Source: Enterobacter sp. 638
GTDB taxonomy: Bacteria; Pseudomonadota; Gammaproteobacteria; Enterobacterales; Enterobacteriaceae
Direction of reading: 5' to 3'
NCBI RefSeq assembly: GCF_000016325.1
Contig: NC_009436.1
Span: 1,612,001 to 1,676,000 of the forward strand
DNA length: 64,000 bases
In this document: positions 20,609 to 30,107 of the stretch, piece after piece
Numbering within the stretch: the first letter of the stretch is position 1
Layout: every line of letters starts with the position of its first letter
The notes under the pieces: generated by a model
Databases searched by the model: none
Told to the model about the DNA's origin: nothing
What the model saw: the letters and a program-made list of their open reading frames with translations, nothing else
Program-made: the position numbers and the translations under genes

Positions 20609-21271
20609 TTATGACGAAGGTTGCTGCTTCGCCCATTGCAAAAATCGTGTGCGGGTCTCGGGATCGGCCTGCTGGAACCAGAATTTAAGCCGTTGTTCCG
20701 TCAGCGTTTGAGATTGCGGGGGGATCACATCCAGTTCCGATACGCCGGATAAAAGCGTGCTGTCGTCGGCCATCATGGTGGCGAATCCCGGTAACGACGC
20801 GCTTTTGCCCGCTTTGTTGTAGCGTTCGGTGTCCGCCTCATAATCCGTTCCCTTCGGCGTTTTGGTTAATGCCAAAATATCCAGTTTCACGGGAATGGGC
20901 ATGGCATCGCCATCCAATAATTCAATTCGCGGCGCTGCCTCAAACGCCTCGGATTCCTGTTCGTTTTCCAGACGCGGCAAATTAAAATTCACCTGGCTGA
21001 TTTTTTGGGTGTTGAAACTCACCACCAGCGGGGGAGAAATATAAAGGCGTTGTTCATGATTGGAGAGGCGAATATTTTTTTCGATACGAAAGACGATCTG
21101 ATGCGGGCCATTATCCAGCTCAATACTGTCCGCCCCCCGCAGCAATGAACTGGAGACTTTTTTACCGTCCAGAACCAGCAGGTCGATGTCGGTTGATAAC
21201 CGAAGCGTCGTGGCATACACGCAAACCGGCATCACTAACGCAAGTACAGCTGAGACAATGCCAGTCTTCAT
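20609..21271 (-). CDS. yccT: DUF2057 periplasmic protein YccT (CsgI-type)
   Basis: The 220-residue protein begins with a signal peptide ([20 protein letters not shown]) and then a DUF2057 domain rich in beta strands. The E. coli homologue YccT, recently called CsgI, is a periplasmic inhibitor of curli subunit assembly. That role is carried over from family knowledge and no curli genes are in the window. Position between mgsA and the divergent yccU is as in E. coli. Confidence 0.88.
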   Translation of the reverse strand: MKTGIVSAVLALVMPVCVYATTLRLSTDIDLLVLDGKKVSSSLLRGADSIELDNGPHQIVFRIEKNIRLSNHEQRLYISPPLVVSFNTQKISQVNFNLPRLENEQESEAFEAAPRIELLDGDAMPIPVKLDILALTKTPKGTDYEADTERYNKAGKSASLPGFATMMADDSTLLSGVSELDVIPPQSQTLTEQRLKFWFQQADPETRTRFLQWAKQQPSS

Positions 21272-21444
21272 AGGGCGCTCCCGTCGAATATACTTTCGTC
21301 GTAATAATGTATCTAAATTTTTCGATAAACATGTTTACTAACATATAGACATATTCCGACGTTTTGCCCTCATACAGATGTATGGGATGAATGGTTGCCT
21401 GCGGTTCTTTGGCGTACACTTTAAAAAAAGCCAGGAGAAACACC

Positions 21445-21858
21445 ATGAAAGAGAACGATATTATCGGCATTCTGACCTCGACCCGCACCATCGCACTGGT
21501 AGGCGCAAGTGACAAACCCGATCGCCCAAGCTATCGGGTGATGAAATATCTTCTCGATCAGGGGTATCACGTCATTCCTGTATCACCGAAAGTGGCCGGT
21601 AAAACGCTATTGGGGCAGCAAGGCTATGCCACGCTGGCGGATGTTCCAGAAAAGGTAGATATGGTCGACGTCTTCCGAAACTCTGAAGCGGCGTGGGGCG
21701 TAGCGCAGGAGGCGATTGCGATTGGTGCGAAAACGCTGTGGATGCAGCTTGGAGTTATCAACGAGCAGGCGGCGGTATTGGCGCGTGATGCGGGATTGAA
21801 TGTGGTGATGGATCGTTGTCCGGCAATTGATATACCGCGTTTAGGTCTGGCGAAATAA
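21445..21858 (+). CDS. yccU: CoA-binding domain protein YccU
   Basis: The start is placed at ATG 21445 ([15 protein letters not shown]), after the Shine-Dalgarno CAGGAGAAA, giving 137 residues as in E. coli; the frame is open 18 codons farther upstream without support. It has one Rossmann-type CoA-binding domain, [17 protein letters not shown] at about 15-31, and a conserved [10 protein letters not shown] end. The function is not known. A two-way terminator shared with hspQ follows. Confidence 0.92.
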   Translation: MKENDIIGILTSTRTIALVGASDKPDRPSYRVMKYLLDQGYHVIPVSPKVAGKTLLGQQGYATLADVPEKVDMVDVFRNSEAAWGVAQEAIAIGAKTLWMQLGVINEQAAVLARDAGLNVVMDRCPAIDIPRLGLAK

Positions 21859-21888
21859 AAAAAGCCCGGCGCATTCCGGGCTTTTTTA
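21857..21888. terminator. Bidirectional terminator between yccU and hspQ
   Basis: A 12-bp perfect stem, AAAAAAGCCCGG (21858-21869) with its complement at 21876-21887, and a six-base loop. It has A/T runs on both sides between convergent genes. Confidence 0.92.
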
Positions 21889-21892
21889 TAGG

Positions 21893-22258
<366 letters not shown>

Positions 22259-22270
22259 TCACTTTTCAAG

Positions 22271-23461
22271 TTACATGACGCGACAGGCAAACCCTTTCAG
22301 ATAGAGCCCTTCCGGGTAGGTAGCGATCACAGGATGGTCGGCTGCCTGGCGGAACTGTTCTATAAATTGTACATCACGACCCGCATCTACAGCGGCATCT
22401 GCGACGAGTTTCTGAAATAAATCGGTCGTCATCAGGCCAGAACAGGAGAACGTCAGCAAAATGCCACCAGGATTCAGCAACTGGATCGCCAGCATATTGA
22501 TATCTTTATAGCCGCGGCACGCGCCCATCAGCTGGCTTTTGTTTTCGACGAACTTCGGGGGATCCATCACGATGACGTCGAATTTCTCACCCTGGTCACG
22601 ATATTTACGCAACAGCTTGAACACGTCATCGCGAACGAATTCCGCTTTGCTCAGATCCAGCTTGTTCAGTTCAACGTTCTGCTTGGCGACATCCAGCGCT
22701 TCCTGTGATGTATCAACGCTCACCACCTGGCTGCAACCGCCCATCAGCGCCGAAACGGCAAAGCCACCCGTGTAGGAGAAGCAGTTCAGCACGCGTTTAT
22801 CTTTAACATACTGGCGCGTGGCCAGACGGCTGTCGCGCTGATCGAGGTAGTAACCGGTCTTGTGCCCACCCTGAATATCGACAAACAGCTTCATGCCGTG
22901 CTCTTCGATTGGCAGCAGGGCAGGTGGCAGTTCACCGGTGACGGTGCCTTGCGTGAGCTCCATGCCCTCTTTCTTACGCACCGCCACATCGCTGCGATCG
23001 TAAATGGCGCATTCCGGGTACAACGTTTGCAGCGCGCTGATCAGCGCTGCACGTTGGTATTCTGCGCCAGCGCTTAAGAGCTGCAGCACCAGGAAATTGG
23101 CAAAACGATCGATCGTCACGCCCGGCATGCCGTCGGATTCACCGGCGATCAGACGATAGCTATCCAGCCCGTCACGTTTCGCCAGCCAGTCGCGCCATTG
23201 CTGCGCCTGCTGTAAACGACGGGTAAAGAACGCGATGTCGATGGTTTCGTCTTTATCGAATGTCCAGACGCGCGCGCGAATCTGCGAGGCAGGCGAGTAT
23301 GCGCCGCGAGCTAACCATTTTCCCTGATGGTCAACGATATCGATGGTTTCACCGAGGCTGGCTTTGCCTTCCATGCGCGCAACCGCGCCGGAAAACACCC
23401 AGGGATGACGACGCAGTAATGACTTCTCGCGTCCTTTGGTTAACACTAAACGTACACTCAT
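22271..23461 (-). CDS. rlmI: 23S rRNA m5C1962 methyltransferase RlmI
   Basis: The 396-residue protein has an N-terminal PUA domain (residues about 2-80), a linker domain, and a Rossmann methyltransferase with SAM motif [15 protein letters not shown] and catalytic VMDPPKF. RlmI methylates C5 of cytosine 1962 in 23S rRNA. Length and the divergent layout with yccX match E. coli. Confidence 0.95.
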
Positions 23462-23555
23462 AATTTGCTTTTCTGTCGATTCAATAAAATGGCCGCTATT
23501 TTCCCGAGTTCAGTCAGGAAAAGCAACGCGCCAGAGCAGGATAGGGGAAACGATG

Positions 23556-23837
23556 ATGTCAAAAGTCTGCACAATCGCGTGGGTTCACGGCACGGTCCAG
23601 GGCGTCGGGTTTCGTTACAGCACGCAACGCGAGGCGTTACAGCTCGGGTTAACGGGCTACGCGCGCAATCTGGATGACGGCAGTGTCGAAGTTGTTGCCT
23701 GTGGTGAGGCGGATAACATTGAGCAACTGATTGCCTGGTTGAAAGCAGGCGGGCCGCGCAGCGCCCGGGTTGAAAAAGTCTTCACTGAACCTCACCAACC
23801 CGACCGCGAATATGACAAATTCAGTATTCGCTATTAA
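23556..23837 (+). CDS. yccX: Acylphosphatase YccX
   Basis: The start is placed at ATG 23556 ([12 protein letters not shown]), giving 93 residues (E. coli 92); an adjoining ATG at 23553 would add one Met. The acylphosphatase fold is clear: the phosphate loop VQGVGFR with catalytic Arg20, and catalytic Asn38 in [13 protein letters not shown]. The enzyme hydrolyses acyl phosphates such as acetyl- or carbamoyl-phosphate. Its end overlaps the end of convergent tusE by four bases. Confidence 0.94.
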
Positions 23838-24163
23838 ATACATTTCACCGGTTTTGGCAGGCCGGCGATTTTGGTCGCCTGTTTGGCCGGGCCTTTCGGG
23901 AAGAGGCGGTACAGGTAACGGCTGTTGCCTTTCTCTTCGCCAAATTTGTTAGCCATCGCTTTCACCAGCATGCGGATCGCAGGCGACGTGTTGAATTCCA
24001 GATAGAACTCACGCACAAACCGCACCACTTCCCAGTGCTCAGGCGACAGCGTAATCGACTCTTTTTCAGCAATCGCGACGGCCAGCGCTTCACTCCACTG
24101 GCTGCTCTCTTTCAGATAACCGTCGTTATCGGTTTCTATCTCTTTACCTTCAAAGCTCAGCAT
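23834..24163 (-). CDS. tusE: Sulfurtransferase TusE
   Basis: Starting at 24163 ([17 protein letters not shown]) the protein has 109 residues, as in E. coli, and ends KPVKCI with the active cysteine Cys108. TusE takes persulfide sulfur from TusBCD and hands it to MnmA for 2-thiouridine formation in tRNA anticodons. A start two codons upstream (24169) is possible. Confidence 0.95.
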
Positions 24164-24199
24164 AATCATTCACACGTCAGTCAAAACCCGCGCAGTGTA

Positions 24200-24231
24200 C
24201 CAAAAAACAAAGCCCCGCATAAGCGAGGCTC
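24200..24231 (-). terminator. Terminator after yccA
   Basis: On the minus strand AGCCTCGC, loop TTAT, GCGGGGCT (one G-T pair) is followed by TTGTTTTTTGG. It lies 20 bases past the yccA stop. Confidence 0.75.
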
Positions 24232-24249
24232 TGTTCAAAGCGTGTGGGG

Positions 24250-24909
24250 TTAATCGCGGCTTGCGAAGCCCAGGATGCTCAGCAGGCTGACAAAGATGTT
24301 GTACAGCGACACATACAGGCTCACGGTTGCGCGAATATAGTTCGTTTCACCGCCGTGAATGATGTTGCTGGTTTCCCACAGGATTGCGCCTGAAGAGATC
24401 AGAATGAACACCGCGCTTATCGCCAGATGCAGCGCTGGCAATTGCAGGAAGATGTTCGCCACCATGCCCACCAGCACAACGATGACACCCGCCATCAACA
24501 TCCCACCCAGGAAAGACATGTCTTTACGGGTCGTCAGAACGTACGCCGAGCAGCAGAAGAACACCAGTGCCGTACCGCCCAGCGCCATGCCGATGAGGTC
24601 ACCCATGCCCGCAGACAGATAAGCATTCAGCATTGGGCCGAGGATATAGCCCAGGAAGCCGGTAAAGGCGAACGCGGACAGAATACCGATTGGTTTGTCA
24701 GCGGTTTTATAGGTCAGGAACATCAAACCATACATGCCCACCAGCGTCAGAATCAGGCCCGGAGATGGCAGCATCAGCACGGTGCTGGCTGTCGCCGTTA
24801 GCGCAGAAAACGCCAGCGTCAGGCTTAACATGAAATAGGTGTTGCGCAGCACTTTATGGGTGCTGAGTAGCGACGTGCGGTCGCGTGAAGAACTAATAAT
24901 ACGATCCAT
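24250..24909 (-). CDS. yccA: BAX-inhibitor-1 family membrane protein YccA
   Basis: Starting at 24909 ([25 protein letters not shown]) the protein has 219 residues, as in E. coli; the frame is open 26 codons farther upstream without support. Seven hydrophobic helices follow the short N-terminal tail. E. coli YccA binds the membrane protease FtsH, is a slow substrate of it, and modulates its action on jammed translocons. It is next to serT in E. coli too. Confidence 0.95.
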   Translation of the reverse strand: MDRIISSSRDRTSLLSTHKVLRNTYFMLSLTLAFSALTATASTVLMLPSPGLILTLVGMYGLMFLTYKTADKPIGILSAFAFTGFLGYILGPMLNAYLSAGMGDLIGMALGGTALVFFCCSAYVLTTRKDMSFLGGMLMAGVIVVLVGMVANIFLQLPALHLAISAVFILISSGAILWETSNIIHGGETNYIRATVSLYVSLYNIFVSLLSILGFASRD

Positions 24910-25176
24910 GAGCCACTCTCTTATGACAGATGTAATTAACGGCAAGAATAGGAAAGGTTGCGCCTGTAGCAAAATGGTTTTACCCATCTTTACTCAACAC
25001 CTTAGGGGCGGTGCTGAAGCTTTATCCCGAATAAATTTGTTTCACTAGCAGGAAGCGTGGTTTGACGAATTTATTCAGATCAACCTCTTATAGGTTACTG
25101 AAAAATATTGCCTTAATACACTTAGAGCGCTAAGAGTGAATGCGCATCGTCAAAAAATAGACAATAAGGCGAATAA

Positions 25177-26805
25177 ATGAAATCACCATCACGCATTAAC
25201 TTTACACTCTCTTTGCTGGCCGCGAGCATCCTGTGCGCAAGCACAGCGAGCTGGGCCGCTAGCGTGCCAGCAGGAACCCAACTGGCAGAAAAACAGGAAC
25301 TGGTCAGAAACAACGGCAGTGAACCAGCATCGCTCGATCCGCATAAAGTCGAAAGCGACGTCGAATTCAATATTATCAGTGATTTGTTCGAAGGTCTGGT
25401 GAGTGTCTCGCCTGGCGGTGAGATTGTGCCGCGACTGGCAGAGAAATGGGAGAATAAAGACAATACCGTCTGGACTTTCCATTTACGTCCTGGCATCACC
25501 TGGAGCGACGGCACCGCCATCACCGCGCAGGATGTGGTCTGGAGCTGGCAGCGTCTGGTTGACCCGAAAACGGCGTCACCTTACGCCAGCTATCCGGGCA
25601 ATATGCATCTCGTCAACGCCGCAGATATCGCGCAGGGCAAGAAGACGCCGGATTCGCTGGGCGTGAAAGCCCTCAACGACACCACGCTGGAAGTCACGCT
25701 GAACCAGCCTAATGCGGCATTTCTCGCCATGCTGGCGCATCCCTCACTCGTCCCGGTTGATAAAGTGCTGATCGGCCGTTTTGGTGAAAAGTGGACGAAA
25801 CCGGAGCATTTCGTCAGCAGCGGGGCGTATAAGCTCTCGCAGTGGGTGGTCAACGAGCGCATTGTCGCCGAACGTAACCCGCGCTACTGGGATAATGCAC
25901 ATACGGTGATCAACAAGGTCACGTATCTGCCGATTACCTCTGAAGCGTCCGATGTGAATCGCTACAAGGCCGGTGAGATCGACATCGTCTATACGGTGCC
26001 TATCAACCAGTTCGCTCAGCTTAAAAAAACGCTGGGAACGGAGCTGGACGTGTCGCCGCAGCTCGCCACCTATTATTACGAATTCAATACCACCCGACCG
26101 CCGTTTAATGATGTGCGCGTGCGTAAAGCGCTGAACATGGCGCTGGATAAAGACATTATTGCCGACAAAGTGTTGGGGCAGGGTCAGCGTCCGGCATGGC
26201 TTGTCAGTCAGCCGGACATTGGCGGCGTTAAGCTTAAGAACCCGGACTACGCGAGCTGGCCAATCGACAAGCGTATCGCGGAGGCGAAAAAACTGTTGAA
26301 CGACGCGGGTTTCAACGACACCCATCCACTCAGCTTTAATTTGCTCTATAACACCTCGGAATCGCATCAGCGCATCGCTATTGCGGCGAGTTCGATGTGG
26401 AAGAAAAACCTGGGCGTGGAAGCCAAGCTGCAAAATCAGGAGTGGAAAACCATGCTGGATACCATGCACACCCACAATTTTGATGCGGTGCGTTACGCAT
26501 GGATTGCGGATTATGACGATGCCGCGACTTTCCTGAACAACTTCCGTACCGGTGATAGTGAAAACACCAGCCAGTACAGTAATCCGGCTTATGACAACGC
26601 GCTGGCGGAGGCGGCAAAAGCGAAAACTCCTGAAGAGCGCGGCAAGTTCTACCAGCAAGCCGAAGATCTGCTGGCGCAGGATGTGCCCGCCATTCCGGTG
26701 TATCACTATGTCAGAACCCATCTGGTGAAACCGTGGGTCGGTGGATTTACGCCCGATAAACTGGGCTTTTATTACACCAAAGATATGTACATCAAAAAGC
26801 ATTAA
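25177..26805 (+). CDS. Oligopeptide ABC transporter substrate-binding protein (OppA/MppA type)
   Basis: The 542-residue protein begins with a 28-residue Sec signal peptide (MKSPSRINFTLSLLAAS...SWAAS). It then has the SBP family 5 fold seen in OppA and MppA: EPASLDPHK, SDLFEGLV, WTFHLRPGITWSDGT and WKKNLGVEAKLQNQEW. Such periplasmic proteins capture peptides, or murein tripeptide in the case of MppA, and pass them to OppBCDF. No permease or ATPase gene is nearby, so it probably borrows the Opp membrane complex. The gene is absent from this position in K-12. A good Shine-Dalgarno (AAGGCG) precedes the ATG. Peptide preference cannot be told from the sequence. Confidence 0.88.
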   Translation: MKSPSRINFTLSLLAASILCASTASWAASVPAGTQLAEKQELVRNNGSEPASLDPHKVESDVEFNIISDLFEGLVSVSPGGEIVPRLAEKWENKDNTVWTFHLRPGITWSDGTAITAQDVVWSWQRLVDPKTASPYASYPGNMHLVNAADIAQGKKTPDSLGVKALNDTTLEVTLNQPNAAFLAMLAHPSLVPVDKVLIGRFGEKWTKPEHFVSSGAYKLSQWVVNERIVAERNPRYWDNAHTVINKVTYLPITSEASDVNRYKAGEIDIVYTVPINQFAQLKKTLGTELDVSPQLATYYYEFNTTRPPFNDVRVRKALNMALDKDIIADKVLGQGQRPAWLVSQPDIGGVKLKNPDYASWPIDKRIAEAKKLLNDAGFNDTHPLSFNLLYNTSESHQRIAIAASSMWKKNLGVEAKLQNQEWKTMLDTMHTHNFDAVRYAWIADYDDAATFLNNFRTGDSENTSQYSNPAYDNALAEAAKAKTPEERGKFYQQAEDLLAQDVPAIPVYHYVRTHLVKPWVGGFTPDKLGFYYTKDMYIKKH

Positions 26806-26950
26806 GGCGAACAAGTGAGATTTCATGCTGATAAAATGGTCAATGCGTTTTTATTTCAACCAATTAATCACGTTTTGGCTATTTTTGAAGCGAATGAATG
26901 ACATCACTCTTTACAGCGCAAGGTGAGGTGTTTATGATGCGCCTCACTTA

Positions 26951-27038
26951 GGAAGCGTGGCCGAGCGGTTGAAGGCACCGGTCTTGAAAACCGGCGACCC
27001 GAAAGGGTTCTAGAGTTCGAATCTCTACGCTTCCGCCA
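26951..27038 (+). tRNA. serT: tRNA-Ser (anticodon UGA), copy 1
   Basis: An 88-base sequence including encoded CCA folds as a class II tRNA with acceptor GGAAGCG/CGCTTCC, anticodon stem CCGGT/ACCGG around the loop CTTGAAA (anticodon TGA), and a long variable arm (GACCCGAAAGGGTTC). It matches E. coli serT, which also follows yccA. Confidence 0.97.
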
Positions 27039-27044
27039 AATTCG

Positions 27045-27079
27045 AAAACCCTGCGATAGCAATATCGCAGGGTTTTTTG
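27045..27079 (+). terminator. Terminator of tRNA-Ser copy 1
   Basis: A 14-bp stem, AAAACCCTGCGATA (27045-27058) with its complement, GCAA tetraloop and T-run, begins seven bases after the CCA end. Confidence 0.92.
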
Positions 27080-27170
27080 CTTTTACACGTTGCAAAAATG
27101 CACGCGAGTAAACTTAGAAAAATTCCTGCTTTACAAGGCGCTAATAGACGTTTATATTGCGCCTCACTTA

Positions 27171-27258
27171 GGAAGCGTGGCCGAGCGGTTGAAGGCACCG
27201 GTCTTGAAAACCGGCGACCCGAAAGGGTTCTAGAGTTCGAATCTCTACGCTTCCGCCA
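27171..27258 (+). tRNA. serT: tRNA-Ser (anticodon UGA), copy 2
   Basis: This is identical over all 88 bases to the copy at 26951-27038. The 12 bases before each copy (GCGCCTCACTTA) are also identical, so the duplication took some upstream DNA. K-12 has a single serT. Confidence 0.97.
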
Positions 27259-27264
27259 AATACG

Positions 27265-27299
27265 AAAAACCCCTCGATAGCAATATCGAGGGGTTTTTT
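27265..27299 (+). terminator. Terminator of tRNA-Ser copy 2
   Basis: AAAACCCCTCGATA (27266-27279), GCAA loop, complement, then six T. The stem differs from that of copy 1 at two positions in each arm, with pairing kept by compensating changes. Confidence 0.92.
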
Positions 27300-27353
27300 C
27301 ATTTACGGCTATGGCAACGTTCGTCATCTGTAAAACCGATTTTAAAAAACCTG

Positions 27354-27884
27354 CTACGGCTCTTTTCGGGTGAAGAACAGCGTGACGGTTGCGACGGTGA
27401 CGCCGAACTTTTTCATCTCTGTCTTGTTAAACAGATGCGTGCCGTCCTGCAAGTACATCCAGTCATCGAAGTGCAGCAGCCAGGTTTTGCCGTCTGCTTT
27501 CACGTTCATGCTGTAGCGCCAGTTAAAGGCGTTACCTGCCGCCTGGCCCGTTGCCACGCCTTCAATATCGCCCGCAGTCCCTTCGTACCGATCGGCGCTT
27601 ACGCGGCGAATGTGCCAGACCCGATGCTGCTTCTCGCCATCGTCATAGACAAAATGTTCATTCAGCGTCAGCGTATCACCGATGACATCACCAGCAATCT
27701 CAACGTGAAAGCGACGCAACTGCTTGCCGCTGCGATCTTGTACCATGCCCCACGCCTCGGTTTTCCCCTGGAAATAGCGGAAGATATCGAGTGACGGCTG
27801 TTGGCTTCGATAATCGCTAATGTCCGCGCTACAGCCCGCCAGTAACATCATCAGGGCTGCGCCCAATGCCAGAATGCGTTTCAT
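27354..27884 (-). CDS. DUF3833 family lipoprotein
   Basis: The 176-residue protein has a lipoprotein signal peptide with lipobox LAGC (Cys18) followed by a lipocalin-like beta-rich DUF3833 domain (FRYFQGKTEAWGMVQDRSGK, FHFDDWMYLQDGTHLFN-type motifs). Its biochemical role is not known. It is the last gene of the eight-gene minus-strand operon that starts at 33234 and its ATG overlaps the stop of the preceding gene by four bases. Co-location suggests a part in envelope lipid modification or transport. Confidence 0.82.
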   Translation of the reverse strand: MKRILALGAALMMLLAGCSADISDYRSQQPSLDIFRYFQGKTEAWGMVQDRSGKQLRRFHVEIAGDVIGDTLTLNEHFVYDDGEKQHRVWHIRRVSADRYEGTAGDIEGVATGQAAGNAFNWRYSMNVKADGKTWLLHFDDWMYLQDGTHLFNKTEMKKFGVTVATVTLFFTRKEP

Positions 27885-28408
27885 TTTTTACCTCCGATTA
27901 ACTGCTCACGCAGCGCGGGATATTGCGTATTGGGGTCAAGCCATATCGCCAAAAAATGGGTGCTAAAGGCCTCGGACTGGCGCGGACCGAGCGGGGTGAA
28001 GGTTTTTTGCGCCGCGGAGGCGCGATACCAGAACTGTCCCTGCCGATCGTTAAAAACAAATGCTAATTGGGTGCCTGGCACCACATCGGGCCAAAGCGAT
28101 TGCAACATACGCAGCCAGGATTCACTCTGCGGTTCACGCGCCATAATGCCCAATGCCTGCCACTGGTCACGCGTGGCGTTGACCAAATCGTCGCGACTGA
28201 TGTCACGTTTATAGGTAATGATCAGCGCCTGATTTTGCCCCGGCCCGGTGTAGATGCCGTCCGGTGTGCGCAGCTGTGAGGTATAGACGGAAAAGGGCCC
28301 CCAGGTGAGCGTCGCATCGCCCACTTTGCGCCAGCTTAACCAGTCGGCGGCATGGGTCACCGGCGTGATGATAACCAGCAACAGCAGCGCCATTAAAGCG
28401 GATCGCAT
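27881..28408 (-). CDS. Chalcone isomerase-like periplasmic protein
   Basis: The start is placed at 28408 (MRSALMALLLLVIITPVTHA), giving a signal peptide and 175 residues; the frame is open 130 codons farther upstream only because it runs antisense-like through DUF2878. The mature part begins DWLSWRKVGDATLTWGPFSVYTSQLRT, the pattern of chalcone-isomerase-like domains that bind fatty acids rather than flavonoids. It overlaps the upstream DUF2878 gene by 16 bases and the downstream DUF3833 gene by four. A role in handling modified fatty acids is inferred from the operon. Confidence 0.8.
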   Translation of the reverse strand: MRSALMALLLLVIITPVTHAADWLSWRKVGDATLTWGPFSVYTSQLRTPDGIYTGPGQNQALIITYKRDISRDDLVNATRDQWQALGIMAREPQSESWLRMLQSLWPDVVPGTQLAFVFNDRQGQFWYRASAAQKTFTPLGPRQSEAFSTHFLAIWLDPNTQYPALREQLIGGKK

Positions 28409-28890
28409 GGTCGTCTCCCCATCACAATATGAAATAACAGCATCAGGGTAAGCCACCCCAGCGCCATCCAACTGACGACGACAAAGGCCGGTTCCAGAAA
28501 CGTCATTGCGCCTAACCGTTCGCCAATGATGTATGCCACCGGGCCGCCGAGGGTTCCCATCAGCGTGAGGATCCATCCCGGGAGCGTGGTTGTTCGGGTC
28601 AGATGGGTCCAGACGGTGGCGAACATCAGCCACAGCGCCATCATCCAAAGCGGTAACAATGCCTCCCCGTGAAAGTCGATCAACCCCGTCAACGCCCAGA
28701 GGGTATCCAGACCGCTGCCCATTGCCGCCAGCAGAAGCGCATAAAGCCGATGTGCAGGCGAGAGCATCAGGCAGGCCAGAACCGCGAGTGCGAGCCACAA
28801 AAACAGCCCGCGCTCGCGAAACAGCACCACCAGCGTCCAGTAAAGATCGAACGCAATCGCTATCAGAAAAACCTGCACGTGGCGGTTCAT
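28393..28890 (-). CDS. DUF2878 integral membrane protein
   Basis: The 165-residue protein has about five to six hydrophobic helices, for example LFLWLALAVLACLMLS and LLPLWMMALWLMFATVW, and no obvious catalytic motif. It fits the DUF2878 family that accompanies cyclopropane-synthase-like genes in Pseudomonas and Vibrio. Its ATG overlaps the stop of the methyltransferase gene by four bases. Confidence 0.8.
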   Translation of the reverse strand: MNRHVQVFLIAIAFDLYWTLVVLFRERGLFLWLALAVLACLMLSPAHRLYALLLAAMGSGLDTLWALTGLIDFHGEALLPLWMMALWLMFATVWTHLTRTTTLPGWILTLMGTLGGPVAYIIGERLGAMTFLEPAFVVVSWMALGWLTLMLLFHIVMGRRPCDPL

Positions 28891-30107
28891 ACGCGCTCCG
28901 CAGTCAACTGCACCACGCTAATGGTGCGTGCATTAAATCCGGCTTCGCAGTAGGCAAAATAATAGAGCCACATCCGGCGGAAGCGTTCATCAAAGCCCAG
29001 TTTTTCAATATCCTGCCAGGCGTGGAGAAAACGTTGCCGCCAGTGAGCCAGCGTGCGCGCGTAATCGGGCCCCATGTCGAACAAATTGCGGACAACAAAA
29101 TCCGTGTGGCGCGTCATCAGTTCGCTCATCGCGGTAATGCTCGGTAAAAATCCGCCGGGGAAGATATAACGCTGAATGAAATCAACGCTTTTGCTGTAGT
29201 CGCGATAGCGCTGATCCTGAATAGTAATGGCCTGAATCGCCATTTTGCCGCCCGGGCGCAGGCGTGCCTGGCAGGTGCTGAAGAACGCGGGCAGATAGCG
29301 TTGACCCACCGCTTCTATCATCTCGACCGACACCAGCTTGTCGTATTCACCCGTCAAGTCGCGATAATCGCAGAGCAATACCTGAACCCGGTCCTGCAAT
29401 CCCGCGCGGGCGATCCGCTCTTTTGCCCAGGTGAATTGCTCCTGCGATAACGTGGTGGTGGTGACGCGACAGCCATAGTGAAGCGCGGCGTATTCCGCCA
29501 TCGCGCCCCAGCCGGTACCGATTTCCAGCAGATGATCGCTTGCGCTAAGGGACAACTGTTCACACAGTCGCGCCATTTTTGCCTGTTGCGCGATGGTCAG
29601 ATCCTGCTCATCAGCGGTAAATAATGCGCTGGAGTAGAGCAGCTCCCGGTCGAGAAAGTGCGCGTAAAACTCATTGCCGAGATCGTAATGGGCGGCGATA
29701 TTTTCCCGCGCCTGATCGCGGTGGTTGCGACGCATCCAGTGTCGAAGGCGCTCAACGGGTTTGCCCAGCACGCGAAAACCGCTTTCAAGCCGCCCCAGCA
29801 CGCTGCTGTTTAGCGCCAGCACCTGCAACAGCGATGTCAGGTCATGCGTTTCCCATTCCCCATCCATCCAGGCTTCGGCGGCGGCAAGGCTTCCGCCGGT
29901 CAGCAGCCGCCAGTAAACGTCCGGGGCCAGAATCTGCACTTCAGCGCCCAGCGCGGAAGACGAGTCGCCAAAATGGAAGGCCTGCGTCCCTTCTCGTACG
30001 GTAAGCGAACCGCTGCTGATACCGCCTAAAAGACGAAAGAGCAGCCAGCGAGCGAGACGGACGTTGCGCGGAATATCTGGATCAAGCGCAAAGGCAGGAT
30101 CGGTCAT
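28887..30107 (-). CDS. Cyclopropane-fatty-acyl-phospholipid synthase family methyltransferase
   Basis: The 406-residue protein has an N-terminal lipid-binding region and a SAM-dependent methyltransferase domain with motif I LLEIGTGWGAMAEYAA and the family stretch YDLGNEFYAHFLD. This family adds a methylene or methyl group to unsaturated acyl chains in membrane phospholipids. Relatives in the same gene neighbourhood (UfaM type) act in furan fatty acid synthesis in Rhodobacter and Pseudomonas, so methylation leading to furan lipids is as likely as cyclopropanation here. The normal housekeeping cfa would lie elsewhere. Four-base overlaps join it to both neighbours. Confidence 0.85.
   Translation of the reverse strand: MTDPAFALDPDIPRNVRLARWLLFRLLGGISSGSLTVREGTQAFHFGDSSSALGAEVQILAPDVYWRLLTGGSLAAAEAWMDGEWETHDLTSLLQVLALNSSVLGRLESGFRVLGKPVERLRHWMRRNHRDQARENIAAHYDLGNEFYAHFLDRELLYSSALFTADEQDLTIAQQAKMARLCEQLSLSASDHLLEIGTGWGAMAEYAALHYGCRVTTTTLSQEQFTWAKERIARAGLQDRVQVLLCDYRDLTGEYDKLVSVEMIEAVGQRYLPAFFSTCQARLRPGGKMAIQAITIQDQRYRDYSKSVDFIQRYIFPGGFLPSITAMSELMTRHTDFVVRNLFDMGPDYARTLAHWRQRFLHAWQDIEKLGFDERFRRMWLYYFAYCEAGFNARTISVVQLTAERV

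Noticed and set aside
25744..26826. 360-codon frame on the minus strand
   Set aside because: It is antisense to the OppA-like gene, has no recognisable domain, and the composition is typical of a shadow frame.
26939..27299. Prophage or island attachment site at the tRNA-Ser pair
   Set aside because: No integrase, excisionase or third copy of the tRNA 3' end was seen in the window; the repeat is explained by tRNA duplication.
27025..27327. Open frames across the two tRNA-Ser genes
   Set aside because: They are produced by translating duplicated tRNA sequence; the repeats in the proteins mirror the tRNA copies.
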